Made by a program: the position numbers and the translations under genes
Source: Oscillospiraceae bacterium
Lineage (GTDB): Bacteria > Bacillota > Clostridia > Oscillospirales > Ruminococcaceae
Length of the DNA: 10,443 nt
Direction: 5' to 3'
Assembly (NCBI GenBank): GCA_022511485.1
Contig: JAFLUJ010000353.1
Location: 1 to 10,443, forward strand
The notes under the pieces: model-generated
The model's input: the letters and a program-made list of their open reading frames with translations, nothing else
What the model was told of the DNA's origin: nothing
Databases searched by the model: none
In this document: piece after piece, positions 6,220-10,443 of the stretch
How the letters are laid out: the number at the start of each line of letters is the position of its first letter
How positions within the stretch are numbered: position 1 is the stretch's first letter

Positions 6220-8019
6220 TTACTGTATCGGCTCAAAGTCAGCCACGCCGTGCTTGCAGAGAGGACAGATATAGTCGTCGGGAAGCTCGTCGCCCTCGTA
6301 GATATATCCGCAGACCTTGCACACAAAGCCTTTCTTACCCTCTGTTGCGGGCTTTGGCTTAACGTTCTTCTGGTAATATGTGTAGGTCATGGTGTCAACA
6401 TCGGAGATAACACGGGCTTCTGTAACGCTGCATATGAACATACCGTGTGTTCCCAGATCAACATACTCCTCTACTTTCAGGGACATGAATGCGTTGATAT
6501 ATCTGGGCAGGAAGGTAAGTCCGTTATCGGAGCGCAGAGGGTCAACGCCTTCAAACTTGTCAGCTGTACGTCCGCTCTGGAAGCCGAATTTCTCAAAAAT
6601 CTTGAAGGGAGCTTCGGTAGAAAGACAGTTTACGTTCATTACGCCGGTCTGTTTGATAACATGATGTGAATAGTTGGCTTTGTTGATGTTTACTGCCACA
6701 CGATATGGATTGTCGGTAAGCTGACATACAGTATTGACGATAAGTCCGTTGTCCTTGCCCTCGCCGTCCTTGGAGGTGACAACATAGAGACCGTAGCCGA
6801 TTCTGAACAGAGCGGTCATGTCGTTCTTGTTTGCGGTCTCGCCCTGCTGAGCAAGATAGTCTCTGCACAGCTCATCGGACAGATCTTCGATCTGCTGACG
6901 GCTTTCCTCGTTAAGTGCGGACATGATGTGTACGCTGTGCTTTGTAAAGGTAATGTTCTTGCTCTTTTCAAACATATTCTTCATGACCTTTGCTGCCTGA
7001 GGCGCCCATGAGCCGTTTTCCATCAGTGCTACTGTGCGGTTCTGATAGTTCCGCTCGGTGAGGTGGTCAATGAAAGTACGCATAAATGGGAAGATGTCTG
7101 CATTATATGTTGTAGTTGCAAGTACAAGCTTGCCGTAACGGAAGGCGTCCTCTACAGCCTCTGCCATGTCGTCACGGGCAAGGTCTGCCACTACTACCTT
7201 TGGACATCCCTTTGCCTTGAGCTTGCTTTCCAGAAGCTGTACGGCTTCCTTTGTGTGCCCGTAAACAGATGTATAAGCGATAACGATACCCTCGGATTCA
7301 ATGCGGTAGGATGACCAGATGTCGTAAAGATTGATGTAATGTCCCAGGTTTTCTTTCAGGACAGGTCCGTGTGTAGGGCAGATGATCTGGATGTCCAGTC
7401 CGGCTGCCTTTTTCAGAAGATTCTGCACCTGAGCTCCGTATTTGCCAACGATACCGATATAGTAGCGGCGTGCTTCGCAGTCCCATTCCTCGTCAACGTC
7501 AAGAGCGCCGAACTTGCCGAATCCGTCAGCGGAGAACAGCACCTTGTCGCAGGAATCGTAGGAGACGATGACCTCCGGCCAGTGAACCATTGGAGCGGTA
7601 ACAAAGGTCAGTGTGTGGCTGCCCAGTTCCAGAGTATCGCCTTCGCCAACTACTATGCGGCGGTCTTCATAATCTGTTCCGAAGAACTGCTTCATCATAA
7701 CAAAAGCCTTTTCTGAGGACACGATCTTTGTGTCCTTATACACCTTCATAAAGTTGTCGATGTTGCCGGCGTGATCCGGTTCCATGTGGTGGATGATAAG
7801 ATAGTCCGGCTTTTTGCCTCCCAGAGCTGCGGCAACGTTGTCCAGCCACTGGTGTGTGAAATGCTTGTCAACGGTGTCCACAACGGCAGTTTTGCTGTCC
7901 AGAATTACATAGGAATTGTAAGCCATTCCGTTTGGAACTACGTACTGTCCCTCAAACAGGTCTACCTCGTGGTCGTTGACGCCCACGTATTTGATGTCTT
8001 TGGTGATATTGATGTCCAT
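6220..8019 (-). CDS. Four-module flavodiiron protein (FprA-Hrb-type fusion)
   Basis: This is a cytoplasmic NAD(P)H-dependent reductase of O2 to water or of NO to N2O, protecting anaerobes. It has 599 residues; the start is supported by AAGGAGG 7 nt upstream. Modules run as follows. A metallo-beta-lactamase-like diiron domain (about 1-240) has ligands H78-x-E80-x-D82-H83, H146, D165 and H217. A flavodoxin domain (about 243-390) has the FMN loop TSVYGHT. A flavin-reductase-like domain (about 400-550) follows. A short rubredoxin (563-599) has CKVC and CPLC (C567, C570, C585, C588). In Moorella the last two modules form a separate protein, Hrb, that feeds electrons to FprA; here all are fused, so electrons could pass from NAD(P)H to the diiron site within one chain. 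All expected ligands are present. It has its own promoter and a shared terminator. Confidence 0.96.
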   Translation of the reverse strand: MDINITKDIKYVGVNDHEVDLFEGQYVVPNGMAYNSYVILDSKTAVVDTVDKHFTHQWLDNVAAALGGKKPDYLIIHHMEPDHAGNIDNFMKVYKDTKIVSSEKAFVMMKQFFGTDYEDRRIVVGEGDTLELGSHTLTFVTAPMVHWPEVIVSYDSCDKVLFSADGFGKFGALDVDEEWDCEARRYYIGIVGKYGAQVQNLLKKAAGLDIQIICPTHGPVLKENLGHYINLYDIWSSYRIESEGIVIAYTSVYGHTKEAVQLLESKLKAKGCPKVVVADLARDDMAEAVEDAFRYGKLVLATTTYNADIFPFMRTFIDHLTERNYQNRTVALMENGSWAPQAAKVMKNMFEKSKNITFTKHSVHIMSALNEESRQQIEDLSDELCRDYLAQQGETANKNDMTALFRIGYGLYVVTSKDGEGKDNGLIVNTVCQLTDNPYRVAVNINKANYSHHVIKQTGVMNVNCLSTEAPFKIFEKFGFQSGRTADKFEGVDPLRSDNGLTFLPRYINAFMSLKVEEYVDLGTHGMFICSVTEARVISDVDTMTYTYYQKNVKPKPATEGKKGFVCKVCGYIYEGDELPDDYICPLCKHGVADFEPIQ

Positions 8020-8059
8020 TTATTTTCCTCCTTCTTGTATTAGCAAAATATACCATTAC

Positions 8060-8088
8060 ATTATACGATATTTTTATGAACAATTCAA
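8060..8088 (-). promoter_or_regulatory. Promoter of the flavodiiron gene
   Basis: Read on the minus strand, TTGAAT (8083-8088), a 17-bp spacer and TATAAT (8060-8065) lie about 40 nt upstream of the start codon. It sits inside the 109-nt gap behind the truncated GH18 gene. I saw no clear operator in the gap. Confidence 0.85.
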
Positions 8089-8128
8089 GTAGTATAATAG
8101 GATTTCTTTATGAAAACGATCCGGATAA

Positions 8129-9019
8129 TTACCTGTATCCTGAATGGCCATATGTATATCCCCATTCATATGTCATAAGGAAGACGTAATCGGCTGCTGC
8201 TCCCAACAGACCGTAATCGTGGGCTTCGTACAAAGTCCCTTTCTGGTCGGGAGAGATCTTCGGGGCGAGGTCAAGGTGGAGGATAAGTCCGAGAGGCTCT
8301 AACTGGGATCTTGCATTTGCGGCGAAGGCGGCGTACTCCTCTCTGAACTGAGGGGGGACATACTCTATATCAATGTCAAGTCCCTGAGCTCCTTTCTGGA
8401 GAATGATCTCTATAAAGCCTGAGATGACCTTATTCTGAAATTCAATATCGGTCAGCAGTCTTTCGATCTTTCCCGAGCCGAAGGAGCCGTCCACATTTAT
8501 TGCGCTGAGGCTCAGAAGCACGGATGTCCCGTAACTGTGGGCAAGGTCTATCATATCGCTGTCGTTGAGAGTTATTATTTTTCCTTCGTCTGTAAAGCCG
8601 TATCCGAACGGTATCAGATATGTAAGGTAGGGAAGGGAAGTCTCAAGGATACCCCGATTGATGTAACCGTAGGTGAATCCGCTTACCTCTATAGTTTTGG
8701 AGGGGGTATCTTCAAACTCTATGACGATCTCCGTTCCTATGTCTATGTATTTGTATCCTATAAGTGAGGGATTGTTCTGATAGAGACGGTTCACAGTCGT
8801 TCCATAGCGCTGGGCTATGGTAAAAAGGGTGTCTCCGGGCTGAAAGGTATGTACCACTCTGGGTTTTAGTATAAGAAGGGACTGGCCCAGAGCAAGCTCC
8901 CGTTTCGGGGACAGGCTGTTGTCCGATACGAGACGTTCGGGGGAGATCCCGAACTGTCTGGATATTGAATATACGGTATCTCCCGATTTTACAACGTAAA
9001 TTTCCATAATTATGACCAT
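8129..9019 (-). CDS. LysM-LysM-GH18 protein, SleL/YaaH type, C-terminally truncated
   Basis: The protein has 296 residues from the ATG at 9019, or 292 from the ATG at 9007. LysM 1 (about 7-51, VVKSGDTVYSIS) and LysM 2 (about 55-100, TFQPGDTLFTIA) bind peptidoglycan glycans. A GH18 barrel starts near 113 and has the catalytic signature GLDIDIEY (D215, D217, E219). Relatives such as SleL/YaaH cleave spore-cortex peptidoglycan and are about 420-430 residues long, lacking a classical signal peptide as here. This copy ends at MTYEWGYTYG plus GHSGYR and a stop, so the last barrel strands, including the region that usually continues with PPMAV, are missing. No continuation is found in other frames downstream. 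The barrel is probably not functional as an enzyme, though the LysM part could still bind. There is no terminator before the flavodiiron promoter. Confidence 0.88.
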   Translation of the reverse strand: MVIIMEIYVVKSGDTVYSISRQFGISPERLVSDNSLSPKRELALGQSLLILKPRVVHTFQPGDTLFTIAQRYGTTVNRLYQNNPSLIGYKYIDIGTEIVIEFEDTPSKTIEVSGFTYGYINRGILETSLPYLTYLIPFGYGFTDEGKIITLNDSDMIDLAHSYGTSVLLSLSAINVDGSFGSGKIERLLTDIEFQNKVISGFIEIILQKGAQGLDIDIEYVPPQFREEYAAFAANARSQLEPLGLILHLDLAPKISPDQKGTLYEAHDYGLLGAAADYVFLMTYEWGYTYGHSGYR

Positions 9020-9038
9020 TTTCCCGATAGGGAAAATG
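9017..9038 (-). promoter_or_regulatory. Hairpin between Shine-Dalgarno and start codon of the GH18 gene
   Basis: CATTTTCCC and GGGAAAATG form a perfect 9-bp stem with a 4-nt loop. The strong Shine-Dalgarno AAAGGAGG (minus strand, 9042-9049) is 22 nt from the first ATG, too far for normal use, and that ATG is the last base triplet of the stem. Folding would bring the Shine-Dalgarno sequence within about 12 nt of the second ATG (9007) or bury the first. Confidence 0.6.
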
Positions 9039-9065
9039 TGTCCTCCTTTCTAAACGTATGTTTAT

Positions 9066-9175
9066 GGCAAACAAGTTTGCCTGTGGTTTTGCGGAGCAAA
9101 ATTCCGACGCTCAATTTATTGAGCAAGCAGCGAGGAAAACAAAACTCGCAGTTTGAAAATCGAAGATTTTCAAAC
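9066..9175. repeat. Array of five consecutive short inverted repeats
   Basis: Five hairpins follow each other with gaps of 1 to 7 nt: GGCAAAC/GTTTGCC (9066-9081), TTTTGC/GCAAAA (9087-9101), GCTCAAT/ATTGAGC (9109-9124), GCGAG/CTCGC (9130-9149) and GTTTGAAAATC/GATTTTCAAAC (9151-9175, 11 bp, 3-nt loop). All stems are perfect and four loops are only 2-3 nt. No gene is credible here. It could be a dispersed intergenic repeat of the REP or MITE type, or a structured leader of the leftward GH18 transcript. Confidence 0.8.
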
Positions 9176-9188
9176 CTATTACTCCTGA

Positions 9189-9218
9189 CAATTATTAAGT
9201 TATTTCAGTATATGCCAA
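9189..9218 (-). promoter_or_regulatory. Tentative promoter for the GH18 gene
   Basis: On the minus strand TTGGCA (9213-9218) and TAATTG (9189-9194) are 18 bp apart. The match is modest. If used, the whole hairpin array would be in the 5' untranslated region of the GH18 mRNA. Confidence 0.3.
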
Positions 9219-9346
9219 ATAGCTGATACTGTTCGGAAAAATGTATATAATTTGCCTTTTTGGGGAGAATTTAAATAAATTCAGATGCTACATAACGGCA
9301 TTTTTTCCCGAAAAGAGAAAAAATTTGAAAAAGTTGTCTGAAATGC
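9219..9346. other. AT-rich intergenic stretch upstream of the str operon
   Basis: No gene is seen. A second possible rightward promoter (CTGATA 9223-9228, 17 bp, TATAAT 9246-9251) and an AT-rich hairpin ATTTTTTC/GAAAAAAT (9300-9324) lie here. The hairpin may insulate the divergent transcription units. Confidence 0.35.
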
Positions 9347-9375
9347 TTGACAAATTGGTTTTTAGCGTGTATAAT
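9347..9375 (+). promoter_or_regulatory. Promoter of the str operon (rpsL)
   Basis: Consensus TTGACA (9347-9352), a 17-bp spacer and consensus TATAAT (9370-9375) give a leader of roughly 55 nt before rpsL. This strength fits a ribosomal protein operon. Confidence 0.93.
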
Positions 9376-9386
9376 ATTTGGGTATG

Positions 9387-9406
9387 AGCGTCGAGAGACG
9401 TTTTTT
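9387..9406 (+). terminator. Small terminator-like hairpin in the rpsL leader
   Basis: AGCGTC and GACGTT pair over about 6 bp (one G-U) around GAGA, followed by six T. It begins only a few nt after the predicted transcription start, so it would be a weak attenuator at most. Confidence 0.4.
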
Positions 9407-9436
9407 ACATTGATTTTTGAGGAAAGGAGAGAAAAT

Positions 9437-9862
9437 ATGCCAACCTTTAACCAGTTAGTACGTAAGGGAAGAACTGTTCTGGAGAAAAAGTCCACAGCTC
9501 CTGCTCTTCAGAAGGGCTACAATGCCAAGAAGAAGATCGTTATCGACCAGAGCGCTCCTCAGAAGAGAGGCGTTTGCACAGCTGTAAGAACTGCTACTCC
9601 TAAGAAGCCTAACTCTGCTATGAGAAAAATTGCCAGAGTAAGACTTACCAACGGTACTGAGGTAACAGCATATATCCCGGGTATCGGTCACAACCTCCAG
9701 GAGCACTCTGTTGTGCTTATCAGAGGCGGACGTGTTAAGGATCTCCCTGGTGTGCGTTATCACATTATCAGAGGTACGCTGGATGCTCAGGGCGTTGCCA
9801 AGAGAAATCAGGCTCGTTCCAAGTACGGCGCTAAGAAGCCTAAGGCAGGCGCAGCTAAGTAA
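9437..9862 (+). CDS. rpsL: 30S ribosomal protein S12
   Basis: S12 sits at the decoding centre and helps to check codon-anticodon pairing. It has 141 residues. The ATG at 9437 is preceded by AAAGGAG and gives the expected MPTFNQLVRKG start. Highly conserved blocks include PQKRGVC (41-47), TPKKPNSAMRK (54-64) and GHNLQEHSVVLIRGGRVKDLPG (84-105). The protein is longer than the E. coli form (124) mainly through an insertion of about 14 residues at 26-40, before PQKRGVC; similar insertions are familiar from Ruminococcus-type S12. The lysines corresponding to the classic streptomycin-resistance sites (K57 and K101 here) are wild type, and D102 matches the residue methylthiolated by RimO in E. coli. 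It is the first gene of the str operon. Confidence 0.99.
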   Translation: MPTFNQLVRKGRTVLEKKSTAPALQKGYNAKKKIVIDQSAPQKRGVCTAVRTATPKKPNSAMRKIARVRLTNGTEVTAYIPGIGHNLQEHSVVLIRGGRVKDLPGVRYHIIRGTLDAQGVAKRNQARSKYGAKKPKAGAAK

Positions 9863-10079
9863 GTGATGTCGGCAGACATTGCTGTAAGCTGAAATGTCCT
9901 AATATTCGTAAACTCAATGAAACCGCATCATGATTGTATGCGGAGTAATTCATTTCTTGTATAAATGAATGCCTCTGCATTGGTCGTGCGTGTCATCACC
10001 CGCCATTATCATAAATAATAGGGCGGTGTGGGGTGAAACGAGTACCTATGATGTCATTTCTATGAAGGAGGGAAGAATT
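9863..10079 (+). promoter_or_regulatory. Structured rpsL-rpsG spacer
   Basis: This 217-nt spacer has no gene and no terminator, but several hairpins. They are ATGTC/GACAT (9866-9879) competing with GACATT/AATGTC (9875-9898), CCGCAT/ATGCGG (9923-9943), ATTCATTT/AAATGAAT (9948-9970) competing with AATGC/GCATT (9968-9981), and CCGCC-ATTAT paired with ATAAT-AG-GGCGG (10000-10026). In E. coli the corresponding spacer is the S7 translational feedback site; a similar role is inferred here. Confidence 0.5.
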
Positions 10080-10443
10080 GTGCCAAGAAGAGGTAATATT
10101 CCAAAGCGAGAGGTTCTGAATGATCCTGTTTACAATTCTGAAATAGTTACACGTCTTATCAACAACATTATGCTTGACGGTAAGAAGGGTGTTGCTCAGA
10201 AGATCGTTTACGGTGCGTTTGACATCGTTGCTGAGAAGACAGGTAAGGACGCTCTCGAAATGTTCGAGCAGGCTCTCGAAAATATTATGCCCCAGCTTGA
10301 GGTTAAGGCAAGACGTGTGGGCGGCTCTACCTATCAGGTGCCTATGGAGGTAAGACCCGAAAGAAGACAGACTCTCGGTCTGAGATGGCTTACCAACTAC
10401 GCCAGAGCAAGAAGCGAAAGAACCATGAAGGAAAGACTTGCTG
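10080..10443 (+). CDS. rpsG: 30S ribosomal protein S7, 3' end outside window
   Basis: S7 nucleates assembly of the 30S head and contacts tRNA in the E site. The start is GTG at 10080, with AAGGAGGG 7 nt upstream; no ATG gives the conserved PRRGNI beginning. The 121 codons present contain the expected helices, KARRVGGSTYQVPMEVRPER (95-114 approximately) and LGLRWLTNYARARSERTM. About 35 residues are missing at the right edge. It lies downstream of rpsL in the normal str order, so fusA and tuf would be expected next. Confidence 0.98.
   Translation, partial: MPRRGNIPKREVLNDPVYNSEIVTRLINNIMLDGKKGVAQKIVYGAFDIVAEKTGKDALEMFEQALENIMPQLEVKARRVGGSTYQVPMEVRPERRQTLGLRWLTNYARARSERTMKERLA

Noticed and set aside
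8093..8098. TATAAT on the plus strand between the GH18 and flavodiiron genes
   Set aside because: No good -35 box at proper spacing and no rightward gene follows; the minus-strand promoter nearby is convincing.
9038..9226. 62-codon open frame across the hairpin array
   Set aside because: Its translation is just the palindromic array read through; it has no ribosome binding site or protein-like pattern. The inverted repeats explain the sequence better.
9437..9862. Possible streptomycin-resistance changes in S12
   Set aside because: The two lysines corresponding to the classic resistance sites are both wild type.

Overview
The window looks chromosomal and comes from an anaerobic, fibre-degrading Gram-positive bacterium of the Clostridia, most likely a Ruminococcus-like member of the Oscillospiraceae. 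The evidence is a ribosomal protein S12 with an insertion of about 14 residues of the kind seen in that group, an oxygen-detoxifying flavodiiron protein, an intracellular family 3 glycosidase with an AraC-type regulator, strong AAGGAGG ribosome binding sites and textbook sigma-A promoters.

Left edge (1-257): two serine tRNAs (UGA, cut by the window edge, and GCU), closed by an intrinsic terminator. Region 2 (292-6066) is a carbohydrate locus. It holds an AraC-type regulator fused to a BtrH/C39-like papain-fold domain, then a 918-residue GH3 glycosidase with its own perfect-spacing promoter and a 19-bp leader hairpin, then two small cytoplasmic proteins of unknown function that resemble immunity proteins. 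A 36-nt decayed copy of the GH3 3' end lies between the two small genes and shows past rearrangement. The locus ends at a strong bidirectional terminator (6155-6197).

Region 3 (6220-9019, minus strand) holds a four-module flavodiiron protein. It is effectively an FprA-Hrb fusion carrying diiron, FMN, flavin-reductase and rubredoxin modules in one chain. Upstream of it is a LysM-LysM-GH18 protein (SleL/YaaH type) that stops about two thirds of the way through its catalytic barrel. Its leader carries a hairpin between the Shine-Dalgarno sequence and the start codon and, further out, five consecutive short inverted repeats (9066-9175).

Region 4 (9347-end) is the start of the str operon: a strong promoter, a leader with a small terminator-like hairpin, rpsL, a 217-nt spacer rich in alternative hairpins, and the first 121 codons of rpsG.

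How the parts work together (inference): the AraC fusion probably senses a small molecule and controls the neighbouring GH3 enzyme, which would hydrolyse imported oligosaccharides. No transporter or second glycosidase is visible. The flavodiiron protein is an independent NAD(P)H-dependent O2 or NO reductase. I found no insertion sequence, CRISPR array, phage gene or complete defence system. The unusual items are domain fusions, decayed gene pieces and RNA or DNA secondary structure rather than a clearly new multi-gene system.
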